This document shows positions 52,178 through 61,144 of a stretch of DNA of 64,000 nucleotides, piece after piece. Where the stretch lies: the NCBI GenBank assembly GCA_002391235.1, contig DGRX01000029.1:38918-102917 (forward strand), written 5' to 3'. Below the pieces are notes generated by a model, which did no database searches, was not told the origin of the DNA, and worked only from the letters and a program-made list of their open reading frames with translations. The DNA comes from Treponema sp. UBA4377. Its GTDB lineage: Bacteria; Spirochaetota; Spirochaetia; Treponematales; Treponemataceae. How positions within the stretch are numbered: position 1 is the stretch's first letter; each line of letters opens with the position of its first letter. The position numbers and the translations under genes were made by a program.

Positions 52178-53419
52178 TTAGAACGAGATTTGGGCGCGAA
52201 CCGGAACAGCCCAAACCAAGGAGTCTGTCTTGTCGCCGCTAACAATCTGAAGCTGAGAGGCTGTTGACACAGCCTTGTCGCCAAGAGTTTTGGCTCCCTG
52301 GAAGCCGATTCCCAAAGAAGCGTTAGAGCCGCAAGCGCATGTAAGACCAACGAGGAAGCTAATTTGTGAGTCAACGTCGTTGTTGGGCATCAACATGCGG
52401 AAGTCGGCAACAGCGCCAAGAGCGTCGCTGATGGCATAGTCAAGGCCAACGCCAAATGACATGGCAGGATCAACTGATTTACCATTAATTTTTGTATCTC
52501 CGTTGAACATCGCCATCGCGAAGTCAGCAGAAACTTTGAAAGCCTCAGTGATTCCGTAAGAAACACCCAAGGCAACCTTCAACATATTGTTGCCATTAAG
52601 CGTCGCTTTGCCGTTATCATCTACGAGACTGCGAGTTTTCCAATAATCAGAGCTTGCCAAAGTAAAGGCAACTCCTACTGTAGCGGTAAGCTTGTCAACA
52701 GCTGTCAAGTCAAAGGCGGCCTCGATTGTTCCGTTCTTTTTGGCGTCGCCATCGGCGGAATACTGACCAATAAGACCGGCCTTGATAACGCCGATTCCTT
52801 CGATTGTGTAGGCGGCTCCGATTTTTCCGTTGCCAAATGCCTTGTAAGTGTCATTGGCGTTAGAAGGAGAATTCCACTTCCATACATTATCACCTGTTCC
52901 TGTTGACTTTTCCTCCGTCCAGAAAAGCGGAACAGAAGCAAAAATCTTGAGGGCCTCAATGGGGGTGATTTGAAGACCAAGTCCATTCGAGTCGTATTTG
53001 CTGAAAGTGAGTCCTTCGCCCCAGAAACCGTCTACGCCTGTGTTCGGGCGGAGCCAGTTCCAAGATCCAAAGCAAAGGTCGCCGCGGACGCCAAAGCTGT
53101 TGTCCATGAGTCCAACGATAACTTTTACCTGCTCAACAGGCTTGATCCAAAATGCATTTGGCGCGAATGTGTCGATTTTTCCGTTGTCGATGGAAACGCC
53201 CATGTCCATTCCGGCCTTTCCGTCGTCAGAAGTCCAGCCTACTGAGAAGCGAGCCGGTCTCCAGCCGCCCCATGGGTTTGTAACACCGCTCTTCATTACG
53301 TCACCGTTTGACGCAACAAGTGTCGGAAAGTTGCAAAGCCAAGCTCCAAATGAAACCTCAGCGAAGGCTGAAGTCGCTACCATAGCAGCAAGCGCCAAAG
53401 CGCCAATCAATTTTTTCAT
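52178..53419 (-). CDS. Treponemal outer-membrane porin-like protein, paralog 1
   Basis: This 413-residue protein has a signal peptide (MKKLIGALALAAMVATSAFA) and a beta-rich mature region with alternating Gly and aromatic residues, ending VPVRAQISF with a terminal Phe. It is paralogous to the gene at 62757. Both share FGVRGDLCFGSWNWLRPNT-type blocks, LMPNN and GSNASLGIGFQG. The family is abundant in treponemal outer membranes and probably forms a barrel; the transported substrate is unknown. The signal-peptide DNA and ribosome site are identical to the second paralog, while the mature part has diverged. An extended -10 (TGTTATATT) lies upstream. Confidence 0.85.
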   Translation of the reverse strand: MKKLIGALALAAMVATSAFAEVSFGAWLCNFPTLVASNGDVMKSGVTNPWGGWRPARFSVGWTSDDGKAGMDMGVSIDNGKIDTFAPNAFWIKPVEQVKVIVGLMDNSFGVRGDLCFGSWNWLRPNTGVDGFWGEGLTFSKYDSNGLGLQITPIEALKIFASVPLFWTEEKSTGTGDNVWKWNSPSNANDTYKAFGNGKIGAAYTIEGIGVIKAGLIGQYSADGDAKKNGTIEAAFDLTAVDKLTATVGVAFTLASSDYWKTRSLVDDNGKATLNGNNMLKVALGVSYGITEAFKVSADFAMAMFNGDTKINGKSVDPAMSFGVGLDYAISDALGAVADFRMLMPNNDVDSQISFLVGLTCACGSNASLGIGFQGAKTLGDKAVSTASQLQIVSGDKTDSLVWAVPVRAQISF

Positions 53420-53666
53420 AATGAAAAAACCTCCCTTTTTTTTAGAGACTCGTTTTTAAAAAAAGGGCAAAATTCGCGAATTTTGGGGCAAATATAACAA
53501 GTTATTTAAAACTTTCGCGCAAAATTTTTGAAAATTCGTAAAAAAAATAACAAAATAAAGGTATAGGCAACAAAAGTAAAGAGTTATGGCGGAGTGTTTT
53601 CTGTTTTTGCAAGGAATTTTTAAATTTTTTTTTCAAAAAAAGCCAAAAATAGGTAAAGCGAAAAGG

Positions 53667-53750
53667 AAAAGCCTGCCCAGCGTCTAACCTCGGCAGGCTT
53701 TTAACATAAACCAAAAGAGGCGGCCGCCACTGTGGCGCTCCGCTTCTCTC
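53667..53750 (-). ncRNA. Orphan antitoxin-like RNA, copy 3
   Basis: A minus-strand TTGACA (53781-53786) and a weak -10 near 53757-53763 precede the conserved arm at 53712-53741. The terminator hairpin AAAAGCCTGCC...GGCAGGCTTTT lies at 53667-53702. The toxin gene and left arm seen in copies 1 and 2 are missing. What remains would make only the antisense-type RNA. Confidence 0.55.
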
Positions 53751-53796
53751 TCTTTCGTTCTACCACTGTCATTCTCTTTTTGTCAAGTTTTTCCCA

Positions 53797-53825
53797 TTGA
53801 ATTTTATTCTATGTTTCATTATAAT
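53797..53825 (+). promoter_or_regulatory. fusA promoter
   Basis: TTGAAT at 53797-53802 and a perfect TATAAT at 53820-53825 have a 17-base spacer. The leader is about 55 bases. Confidence 0.75.
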
Positions 53826-53886
53826 ATAGAGGCAAAAAAACGACGGCAGGCCTTAAATTCTGGATAGCCGTACTGTTGGAGTTATT

Positions 53887-55941
53887 ATGTCTTTGGAAAA
53901 AATGCGCAACATCGGAATCATGGCCCACATCGACGCGGGAAAAACCACGACCACCGAACGAATTCTTTACTATACAAAAAAGATTCACAAAATAGGCGAG
54001 ATTGACGACGGACAGGCCACGATGGACTGGATGGCGCAGGAACAGGAGCGCGGAATCACGATTTGTTCTGCCGCCACGACAACCTATTGGAAAGACTATC
54101 AAATCAACATAATCGACACGCCCGGCCACGTTGACTTTACGGCGGAAGTCGAGCGCAGCCTCCGCGTCCTTGACGGCGCCGTGTGCGTTTTGTGCGCGGT
54201 TGACGGCGTTCAGCCCCAGACCGAAACCGTATGGAAGCAGGCCGACGAGTTCAACGTTCCCCGCATTTGCTACATGAACAAGATGGACAGAATCGGAGCC
54301 GACTTCTTTGGCTCGATGGAAGACGTTCACAACAAGTTTGGCGTGGAATGCGTCGCGCTCCAAATCCCGATCGGCCAAGGCGGCGACTTTGAGGGCGTGA
54401 TTGACCTTTTAAAAATGAAGGAAATCCGCTGGGACGCTGAAAGCGAAGGCGAAAAATTCACCGAAAGCGACATTGACCCAAGCCGCTTGGACGAGGCCAA
54501 CGAGTGGCGCGAAAAGTTGGTGGACGCGGTGGCCTCTAGCGACGACGCTCTTGCCGAGTTTTACTTGGAAGGAAAGGAAATCACGGTGGAGCAATTAAAG
54601 GCCGCGCTCCGAAAGGGAACGATAAGCCGCGCCTTTGTTCCATTCGTCATGGGAAGCTCGCGCCACAACCAGGGCGTGCAGCCGCTTATCGACGCGGTCG
54701 TCGACTACCTTCCGGCCCCGGACGAAATTCCTCCGGCCAAGGGCGTTCACGTAAAGCGCGACAAGACAGAGGACGTAGAAGTTCCCTGCAAGGAAAACGG
54801 CCAGGCCCTTGGCCTTGTCTTTAAAATCCAGTACGACCGCGAGATGGGCCCCCTTTGCTACGTCCGCATGTATTCAGGAAAAATCGCGGCCGGAACGCAA
54901 GTCTTTAACGTAGGAAAGAAAAAGAGGGAGCGCGTGAACCGCATTTTGCGCATGCACGCCGACAAGTCCGAGCCGCTAGAGAGCGTTTCAGCGGGCGACA
55001 TCGCGGTCTTCATCGGCCTTAAATTGGCGCAGACCGGAGACAGCCTTGGAAGCGAAGGCTTCCCGGTTCTCTTGGAAAGCGTAAACTTCCCCGAGCCTGT
55101 AATCAGCGTCGCCATAGAGCCGGACTCAATCAGCGAGCGCGACAAGCTTAACGAAACTTTGGAAATACTTTCGCGCGAAGACCCCACGTTTACCCATAAA
55201 GAGGACGCGGAGACCGGCCAAATGATTATCAGCGGCATGGGCGAGCTGCACCTTGACGTTTTGGTCACCCGCATGAAGGACGACTTTGGCGTAAAGGCGC
55301 GCGTAGGCTCTCCGCAGGTCACTTACCGCGAGGCCGTCACCGCCGAGTCCACCGCGACCGAAAACTACAGCCGCGTCCTTGGCGGAAAGGAAAACACGGC
55401 CGGAATCACCGTCACCGTCTCTCCGCGCGAAACAGGTTCGGGCAACAGCTACGAATGCGCCGTCCACAATTCCGCAATCCCTGAAGAAATTTACGAGGCC
55501 GTCAAAAACGGCTTTGAAAGCGCCTTGTCCGCCGGAATCAGCTACGGCTATCCTTGCGCCGACACCGCGGTCCGCGTCACCGCGCTTGACTACAACGAGC
55601 TTACCTCGACGACCTTTGCATTTGAGGCTTGCGCCGTGGCCGCCTTTGACAAGGCTTGCAAGAACGCCGCGCCCGAGCTTTTGGAGCCTGTAATGGACGT
55701 TGAAATTTCCTGCCCTAAGGAATTTGTAGGCGAGGCGATGAGCCAAGTGACCCAGCGCGGCGGAATGATTATGGGCCAGGATTCCAAGCCCAGCGCGGAA
55801 TTGATTCACTGCGAGGCGCCGATGGCCAAAATGTTCGGCTTTAGCACCAACTTGCGCAGCGTGACCCAAGGCCGAGCCAGCTTCCAAATGGAGTTCAGCC
55901 ACTTCCAAGTAAAGGTCGGCGGACTCGGCAGCGCGTACTAG
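53887..55941 (+). CDS. fusA: Elongation factor G
   Basis: EF-G drives ribosomal translocation and, with RRF, recycling. The 684-residue GTPase has the P-loop in MAHIDAGKTTTTER, switch I in QERGITICSAATTTYW, G3 in IDTPGHVDF and G4 NKMD. Domains II-V follow, with the domain IV and V blocks intact. Spirochaetes often encode two EF-G types specialised for translocation and recycling; I cannot decide which one this is. It has its own promoter and is followed 46 bases later by ndk. Confidence 0.94.
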   Translation: MSLEKMRNIGIMAHIDAGKTTTTERILYYTKKIHKIGEIDDGQATMDWMAQEQERGITICSAATTTYWKDYQINIIDTPGHVDFTAEVERSLRVLDGAVCVLCAVDGVQPQTETVWKQADEFNVPRICYMNKMDRIGADFFGSMEDVHNKFGVECVALQIPIGQGGDFEGVIDLLKMKEIRWDAESEGEKFTESDIDPSRLDEANEWREKLVDAVASSDDALAEFYLEGKEITVEQLKAALRKGTISRAFVPFVMGSSRHNQGVQPLIDAVVDYLPAPDEIPPAKGVHVKRDKTEDVEVPCKENGQALGLVFKIQYDREMGPLCYVRMYSGKIAAGTQVFNVGKKKRERVNRILRMHADKSEPLESVSAGDIAVFIGLKLAQTGDSLGSEGFPVLLESVNFPEPVISVAIEPDSISERDKLNETLEILSREDPTFTHKEDAETGQMIISGMGELHLDVLVTRMKDDFGVKARVGSPQVTYREAVTAESTATENYSRVLGGKENTAGITVTVSPRETGSGNSYECAVHNSAIPEEIYEAVKNGFESALSAGISYGYPCADTAVRVTALDYNELTSTTFAFEACAVAAFDKACKNAAPELLEPVMDVEISCPKEFVGEAMSQVTQRGGMIMGQDSKPSAELIHCEAPMAKMFGFSTNLRSVTQGRASFQMEFSHFQVKVGGLGSAY

Positions 55942-55987
55942 CGCTGTCTTGACTTGCGGCTTTTGTTTGCGCTATAATTTAAGGATT

Positions 55988-56434
55988 ATGGGAACAAGAT
56001 GTTTTGCAATGCTTAAACCTGGCGTGTTGAACCGCAGGTTGGTCGGCGAGGTTATCAGCCGGCTTGAAAACAAAGGCCTTAAATTGGTTGGCCTTAAAAT
56101 GATGAATATTTCGCCCGAATTGGCGTCCAAGCATTACGCCGAGCACAAGGGAAAGGCTTTTTACGATTCTCTCGTAGGATACATCACCAGCGGCCCGGTT
56201 GTGGCCATGTGCTGGCAGGGCGACGACTGCGTCACTTTGGTTCGAAAGTTGGTCGGCTCTACAAGCCCCGCCGAAGCCCATCCGGGAACGATTCGCGGCG
56301 ACTTCTGCTGCCACACTCAGTACAATGTAATTCACGCTTCGGACTCAGACACAAGCGCCGAGCGCGAAATCAATTTGTTCTTTAAGCCGGAAGAGTTGAT
56401 CGACTGGGAAGACAACGCTTCCATTTGGTTCTAA
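55988..56434 (+). CDS. ndk: Nucleoside diphosphate kinase
   Basis: This enzyme transfers the gamma phosphate between nucleoside triphosphates and diphosphates through a phosphohistidine. The 148-residue protein has the active-site His in QYNVIHASDSDTSAEREI and the N-terminal block MLKPGVLNRRLVG. I use the ATG at 55988, which has an AAGGA site; a TATAAT lies just upstream at about 55973. Confidence 0.94.
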   Translation: MGTRCFAMLKPGVLNRRLVGEVISRLENKGLKLVGLKMMNISPELASKHYAEHKGKAFYDSLVGYITSGPVVAMCWQGDDCVTLVRKLVGSTSPAEAHPGTIRGDFCCHTQYNVIHASDSDTSAEREINLFFKPEELIDWEDNASIWF

Positions 56435-56456
56435 TTTTTTTACAGAAGGCGTTGCG

Positions 56457-57515
56457 ATGGCTGCGAAAAAGACTGTTGGAGTTATAGGCGCGGGCGCGTG
56501 GGGAACGGGATTTGCCCAGGCCTTGGCGCGAGGCGGACATGACGTGACCCTCTGGGCCATGGAAGACGAGGTTGTCTCTTCAATCAACAACGAGCATGAA
56601 AACAAAAAATTCCTGCCCGGCCTAAAATTGGACGCAAACCTCAAGGCTTCGACCGACATTCAGGAAGTGGCCGCCGGCAAGGAATTCCTTGTCCTGGCAT
56701 CTCCCTCCCTGTACTTGGCTCCAACGCTCAAAAAAATCACAAGCCTTCCAAACATCGCCGAAGGCAGCGCCAACATAGGCGTTTTGACCAAGGGCTTCGT
56801 TCCCTCCGCCGACGGCCCCAAGCTTATCGTAGAGACAATGGAAAGCGTCTTGCCTGACTTTTACAAGGGAAGCGTTTGCTACATTTCAGGCCCCAGCCAC
56901 GCCGAAGAAGTGGCCATCGGAAAAATAACCGGCCTTGTCGCGGCCAGCGAAAACCCAAAAGTTTCGATCAGGTTCCGCGAGCTTATGCGGGTTCCGGGCC
57001 TTATGGCTTATTCCAGCTTTGACGTTGTCGGCGTGCAAATCTGCGCGGCGGCAAAGAACATAATCGCCGTCGTTTACGGAGCCCTTGACGCGATCAGCGA
57101 AACCAGCGACATTTTTGGCGACAACGCCGAAAGCCTTTTGATGGCCGCCGGCCTAAACGAAATCCAAACGCTTGGCTTCGCGATGGGAGCCACGCACGCC
57201 GAGACTTTCACTTCAATCGCGGGAGTCGGCGACCTTGACGTTACCTGCAAAAGCAAGTACGGCCGCAACCGCCGCTTTGGCCAAGAGATGATCAAGACCG
57301 ACTTGCTGTCAAACTTTAAGGACCTTGACGACCTTATCGCCAACGTCTCAAAAATCGGCTACCTTCCGGAAGGCGCCATCGCCTGCAAATACGTTCACCA
57401 AATAGCCCAAAGCAAGAACATAAAGCTTTTGATTTGCGACGGCCTTTACCGCATCCTTAACCGCGAGATTGAGCCGGAAGACTTTATGCTTGAACTCTTG
57501 ATGGGAAACAAATAA
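56457..57515 (+). CDS. gpsA: Glycerol-3-phosphate dehydrogenase (NAD(P)+)
   Basis: GpsA makes sn-glycerol 3-phosphate, the backbone for phospholipids. The 352-residue protein has the Rossmann motif VIGAGAWGTGFAQALA, LTKGFV and ISGPSHAEEVAIGK. The catalytic Lys is in CAAAKNIIAVVYGA. It follows ndk by 22 bases, so the two may be cotranscribed, and it ends at a hairpin terminator. It complements the lipid genes at 4.3-6.9 kb. Confidence 0.94.
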   Translation: MAAKKTVGVIGAGAWGTGFAQALARGGHDVTLWAMEDEVVSSINNEHENKKFLPGLKLDANLKASTDIQEVAAGKEFLVLASPSLYLAPTLKKITSLPNIAEGSANIGVLTKGFVPSADGPKLIVETMESVLPDFYKGSVCYISGPSHAEEVAIGKITGLVAASENPKVSIRFRELMRVPGLMAYSSFDVVGVQICAAAKNIIAVVYGALDAISETSDIFGDNAESLLMAAGLNEIQTLGFAMGATHAETFTSIAGVGDLDVTCKSKYGRNRRFGQEMIKTDLLSNFKDLDDLIANVSKIGYLPEGAIACKYVHQIAQSKNIKLLICDGLYRILNREIEPEDFMLELLMGNK

Positions 57516-57516
57516 A

Positions 57517-57551
57517 AGGCGCCGCCGTTTTGGGCGGCCCATATTTTTTTA
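57517..57551 (+). terminator. gpsA terminator
   Basis: GCCGCC pairs with GGCGGC around GTTTTG and is followed, after CCATA, by seven T residues. Confidence 0.6.
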
Positions 57552-57561
57552 GGGGAAACTC

Positions 57562-58986
57562 ATGCTAGAAAAACTGACCAACGCCTTTACCGACGTTTTT
57601 AGAACGATCAGCGGAAAATCTTCGATTACAGAAAAAAACATTGAGGACGCGGTAGAACAGATAAAGATGGCCTTGCTTGAGGCCGACGTAAACCTTCGCG
57701 TCGTCCGCCGCTTTGTCAACGGCGCGATAGAAGAAGCCAAGGGCGAAAAAGTCCTGCGCGCGGTGGACCCCGGCCAGCAATTCGTAAAAATAATCTACGA
57801 CAGAATCGTGGCCATGCTTGGCGACACCAAGCAAGACCTTAAGCTAAAAGGCCCCGACACCCAGAGCGTAATCCTTATGCTGGGCTTGCAGGGCGCCGGT
57901 AAGACAACCGCCAGCCACAAGCTTGCCGCCCGCCTAAAAAAAGACGGCCGCCGCCCGCTTTTGGCCGCCTGCGACTTGGTTCGTCCGGCCGCCGTCGAGC
58001 AGCTTTGCGTTCTTGGCCAAAAGATTGACGTTCCGGTCTATAAAGAGGACGGCGCCAAGGACGCGGTCCGGGTGGCCCAAAACGCGATTGACTACGCCAA
58101 AAAGAACGGACTCGACACAATCATTTTGGACACCGCCGGCCGCCTTCAAATCGACCAAGCGATGATGGAGGAATTGGTCCAAATCAAAAAGGCGGCCAAT
58201 CCAGTGGAAACGATTTTGGTCGCCGACGCGATGACCGGCCAAAACGCCGTCGACATCGCAAAAAGCTTTGACGAGCAGCTTGGCCTTACGGGCGTCGTCC
58301 TTACAAAATTCGATTCCGACGCGCGAGGCGGCGCGGCCCTTTCGTTAAAGTCAATAACGCAAAAGCCCATTCTTTTTATCGGAACCGGCGAAAAGACCGA
58401 GGACTTTGAAGTCTTCCACCCTGAACGAATCGCAAGCCGCATCCTTGGCATGGGCGACGTCGTGAGCCTTGTCGAAAAGGCGCAAGAAAAAGTCGACATG
58501 GAAGCGGCCACCGCCATGCAAAAAAAGATGGCCAAAAACGAGTTCACGCTTGACGACATGCTGGCGCAATTCCAGCAAGTTAAAAAGATGGGAAACATGC
58601 AGTCGCTTTTGGAAATGATTCCGGGAGCGGCGGCCGCCCTTCAAGGCCGCGACCTTGACACCAGCGGAATGAAGCGCCAAGAAGCCATCATTCAGTCGAT
58701 GACAAAAAAAGAGCGCGCCAACCACTTGATAATCGGCCCCAGCCGCCGCAAGCGCATCGCCAAAGGCTCCGGCACAAGCGTGGCCGAAGTGAACAAGCTT
58801 ATAAAGCAGTTTGAAAAGACAAAGTTGACGATGAAAAAAGTAAGCCGCAACAAGGGATTGCAGGCGCAGCTTATGGGCCAAATGATGGGCGGCGGCGCTG
58901 GCGGCATGCCAGGCATGGGAGGCATGGACCTTAACGCTTTGGCCAAAAAGTTCGGCGGCGGCCTCCCCGGCGGATTCAAATTTTAG
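57562..58986 (+). CDS. ffh: Signal recognition particle protein Ffh
   Basis: Ffh binds signal sequences and 4.5S RNA and targets nascent membrane proteins. The 474-residue protein has the NG domain (GLQGAGKTTASHKLAARLKK, DTAGRLQIDQ and LTKFDSDARGGAALS). The methionine-rich M domain from about residue 295 ends in a Met/Gly-rich tail (GQMMGGGAGGMPGMGGM). An AGGGGAA site precedes the ATG at 57562. It is followed by the second toxin element. Confidence 0.96.
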   Translation: MLEKLTNAFTDVFRTISGKSSITEKNIEDAVEQIKMALLEADVNLRVVRRFVNGAIEEAKGEKVLRAVDPGQQFVKIIYDRIVAMLGDTKQDLKLKGPDTQSVILMLGLQGAGKTTASHKLAARLKKDGRRPLLAACDLVRPAAVEQLCVLGQKIDVPVYKEDGAKDAVRVAQNAIDYAKKNGLDTIILDTAGRLQIDQAMMEELVQIKKAANPVETILVADAMTGQNAVDIAKSFDEQLGLTGVVLTKFDSDARGGAALSLKSITQKPILFIGTGEKTEDFEVFHPERIASRILGMGDVVSLVEKAQEKVDMEAATAMQKKMAKNEFTLDDMLAQFQQVKKMGNMQSLLEMIPGAAAALQGRDLDTSGMKRQEAIIQSMTKKERANHLIIGPSRRKRIAKGSGTSVAEVNKLIKQFEKTKLTMKKVSRNKGLQAQLMGQMMGGGAGGMPGMGGMDLNALAKKFGGGLPGGFKF

Positions 58987-59121
58987 TTTTTTTCAAAAAA
59001 GCGCTTTTTTTTTAGAAAATATACGAAAATCTTTAAAAAAAAGCGTATCTTAATGCATGGAACGCCATGACAAATGGGTTGGCCGCCTCTTGATTCTTAA
59101 AAATTAGGAGGCCCGCGGAAC

Positions 59122-59211
59122 ATGACAAGTTACGATGTCGCGATGCTTGTAATCGCAATTCTTTCTTTGATTGCAAATGCGGTCGCTCTCTTCCAAAACA
59201 TGAAGAAATAG
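59122..59211 (+). CDS. Predicted type I toxin peptide, copy 2
   Basis: This 29-residue peptide begins MTSYDVAMLVIAILSLIANA and ends VALFQNMKK. It differs from copy 1 at six conservative positions. Several codons differ synonymously, so the protein is under selection rather than freshly duplicated. AGGAGG lies upstream and can be closed by GGCCGCCT. It has the same span-plus-basic-tail layout, with an antisense RNA converging from the right. Confidence 0.78.
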   Translation: MTSYDVAMLVIAILSLIANAVALFQNMKK

Positions 59212-59213
59212 CG

Positions 59214-59306
59214 AAAAAAAAAGCCTGCCCTTGCGCGTGTTAGTCTTGGGCAGGCTTCTTACAAAAGCCAAGAGACGGCCGCCGTCGTGGCGTTCCGTTC
59301 TTTATT
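59214..59306 (-). ncRNA. Predicted antisense antitoxin RNA, copy 2
   Basis: Minus-strand TTGACA (59334-59339) and TATAAT (59313-59318, 15-base spacer; TAATAT would give 17) predict an RNA of about 90 bases. It ends at the AAGCCTGCCC/GGGCAGGCTT hairpin (59221-59257). Its start repeats the toxin leader motif GGAACGCCA and GGCCGTCTCTTG. Confidence 0.65.
59221..59257. terminator. Shared bidirectional terminator, copy 2
   Basis: AAGCCTGCCC and GGGCAGGCTT form a perfect ten-base-pair stem, with nine A residues to its left and TTCTT to its right. Confidence 0.78.
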
Positions 59307-59351
59307 CCTAATATTATACCATCTTTCCCTTATTGTCAACAAAAAAAAATC

Positions 59352-60080
59352 CTACTTCACCACCAGCTTTGAGACCTGCCGGCCGTCGTCGGTCCAGGCC
59401 ATGTCGTGGTTGGTGCGGTCGGGAAAGCGCTCGGCTCCGATGTAATAAACGTAATAGTAGGTTCCGCTCGGAAGCGGCAAGTCCAGCTCGTAAAGGCCGG
59501 CAGCCGTTTCCTTAAGCTCGTAAATCCAGCTGTCCCATTTGGTGAAGGTTCCGGCAAGTCGGACTTTTTGCCCGCTCTTTCCGCGGTAAACAAAGCGAGT
59601 CGCGGCGCTCTTGCCCGCGCTGACGGTTCTTGTTTCCGCTCCGCCGCGCTTGTGGATTGTCAGCTCCGAAAGGTGGATGCCGGTCTGAGTGTCGTAGTAC
59701 TTTTGCGGGTTAAGGCTGTCTGTGGTCCAAAGGCCGTCGATTATCATCCTGTAGTAAATCTTTGAAACTTGCGGAACGTCTTCCAAAATGTAAAAGTACC
59801 AAGTGTTTACGGGGTCGTTGTTTTGGTCGTAGGTCGTCTTTCGCATAAAGGGATGGATGATTTGGTAGTTCTCAAAGTCAAATGCGATTCCCACGTAGCG
59901 GGGGCCAAGCTCCGCGCTAAAGACGACGCAGCCGTCTTTTTCAAAGGGAGCGGAAGGGCCTTGCAATTTTTGGGCGATGTCGCGGTACTCGTAAGAATAG
60001 GGCGATTCGACAGTCTTTTCAGCGGCCGCCGTTCCAACAAAAAGAGCCAGCGCAGCCAAAATCAAAAGCGACTTTTTCAT
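59352..60080 (-). CDS. Secreted protein with glycogen-binding (CBM48/AMPK1-type) domain
   Basis: This 242-residue protein has a signal peptide (MKKSLLILAALALFVGTAAA). A C-terminal domain follows, with VRLAGTFTKWDSWIYELKE and GLYELDLPLPSGTYYYVYYI, typical of the AMPK/isoamylase carbohydrate-binding fold. The N-terminal half contains a second similar beta segment (NTWYFYILEDVPQVSKIYYRMIID). It may bind alpha-glucan in the periplasm; no catalytic motif is visible. It lies downstream of nrnA on the same strand. Confidence 0.82.
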   Translation of the reverse strand: MKKSLLILAALALFVGTAAAEKTVESPYSYEYRDIAQKLQGPSAPFEKDGCVVFSAELGPRYVGIAFDFENYQIIHPFMRKTTYDQNNDPVNTWYFYILEDVPQVSKIYYRMIIDGLWTTDSLNPQKYYDTQTGIHLSELTIHKRGGAETRTVSAGKSAATRFVYRGKSGQKVRLAGTFTKWDSWIYELKETAAGLYELDLPLPSGTYYYVYYIGAERFPDRTNHDMAWTDDGRQVSKLVVK

Positions 60081-60149
60081 GCCTTTATTATCGGAAAAAC
60101 AGCCGCCGCGCTTTATGGCAAAGAAAGGATTTTACGCCGCCGGAAACAG

Positions 60150-61136
60150 TTACAAAACTTTTGAAAATTCTTTTACGATTTGAGGAATCAGCGTGGCGAT
60201 TTTTCCTTGGACGCTCATGCCGCTGGCGTTTTTATGGCCGCCGCCGCCAAACTTGGCCGCCACCGCGCTTACGTCAACGTCGTCCAGGCTTCTAAAGCCG
60301 CCGGTGCAAGAGCTTTCTGTTTCTTGGCGCAAGAAAACGGCGGCCTGAATTCCTTGCGCGCTTAAAAGAGCCGAATAAAGCGCGTCGCTGTCCCTTCCTT
60401 CCTGACCGTAATTTTTGGTGTCTTCCATCGTCTCGTAGGTCAGCGCGAGCTTTCCGTTGCAGTAAAGTTCCGTTCTGGAAAGCAAAATGCCCAAAAGCTT
60501 TCTGGTGGACCAAGGCTTTCCGCCGGTGATGCGGTTGTACATTTTGTTGGGGTTGGCCCCGTAGCGCACAAGCCGAGCGGCCAGCTCAAAAACGTCGGCC
60601 GAATCCTCGCGCAAAAACCTAAAAAAGCCGGTGTCGGTGCTAAGGCCCAAAAACATTGTTTTTGCGGTCTCGGCGTCGGGCTTTCCGACAATTCCCTCGT
60701 AAAGCATTGTCAAAAGGCAAACGGCCGCCGGGCTTGTCGGGTCGATTACGCTTTGGGCGCCGGCAGGAGTTTCCGCCGTCTTGTGGTGGTCCACGATAAA
60801 AGTGTCAAAGCCCTTGAGGCTTTCGCCGTAGTCTCCGATGCGGTTAAGCTCGGAACAGTCGACGACCAAAAGGCCGGTTCTTTTGCGGTCCTCTTGGCTC
60901 AAAAAGGGAATCTGGTCTGTGAATTGGCGCTCGTACTGGCGGATTTCCGGCCGCTTGAAAGGCCCTGCGTTGAGCAAAACGCATTCTTTGTCCAAGGCCT
61001 TTAGAATTGCCGCCGCCGTTAGGCTGCTTGAAACGCAATCGCCGTCCGGATCCTTGTGGCCCGCGACTATAAAAGCGTCGTGGCTTTCCACAAAGGCCCT
61101 AAAGGCGGCGATTTGGCTTGAGTCCAGTATTTTCAT
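60150..61136 (-). CDS. nrnA: DHH-family nanoRNase/PAP phosphatase
   Basis: NrnA-type enzymes degrade very short RNAs and hydrolyse pAp. The 328-residue protein has the DHH motifs AGHKDPDGDCVSSSL, VVDCSELNRIGD and FIVDHHKTAE, and the DHHA1 domain motif FGGGGHKNASG near the C-terminus. It starts eight bases after the stop of the upstream small secreted protein, so the two are likely cotranscribed. Confidence 0.92.
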   Translation of the reverse strand: MKILDSSQIAAFRAFVESHDAFIVAGHKDPDGDCVSSSLTAAAILKALDKECVLLNAGPFKRPEIRQYERQFTDQIPFLSQEDRKRTGLLVVDCSELNRIGDYGESLKGFDTFIVDHHKTAETPAGAQSVIDPTSPAAVCLLTMLYEGIVGKPDAETAKTMFLGLSTDTGFFRFLREDSADVFELAARLVRYGANPNKMYNRITGGKPWSTRKLLGILLSRTELYCNGKLALTYETMEDTKNYGQEGRDSDALYSALLSAQGIQAAVFLRQETESSCTGGFRSLDDVDVSAVAAKFGGGGHKNASGMSVQGKIATLIPQIVKEFSKVL

Positions 61137-61144
61137 TTGAAAGG

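Larger units (their letters stand above)
53420..53886. other. Porin-fusA intergenic region
   Basis: This 467-base A/T-rich region contains the porin leader on the minus strand, the orphan antisense element (53667-53786) and the fusA promoter (53797-53825). I see no toxin-like reading frame here on either strand. A 70-codon minus-strand frame at 53714 is hydrophobic but lacks a ribosome site. Confidence 0.6.
59059..59339. repeat. Complete small toxin/antisense element, copy 2
   Basis: The inverted arms are at 59059-59092 and 59269-59296 (GGAACGCCA...GGCCGCCTCTTG and its complement). They enclose the peptide gene at 59122-59211 and a terminator hairpin. An antisense promoter lies at the right end. 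The architecture matches copy 1, including the Shine-Dalgarno hairpin, although the arm-internal bases differ. Confidence 0.75.

Noticed and set aside
53502..53714. A hydrophobic 70-codon minus-strand frame within the orphan element, considered as a third toxin
   Set aside because: It has no ribosome site, no similarity to the 29-residue peptides, and runs beyond the terminator hairpin.
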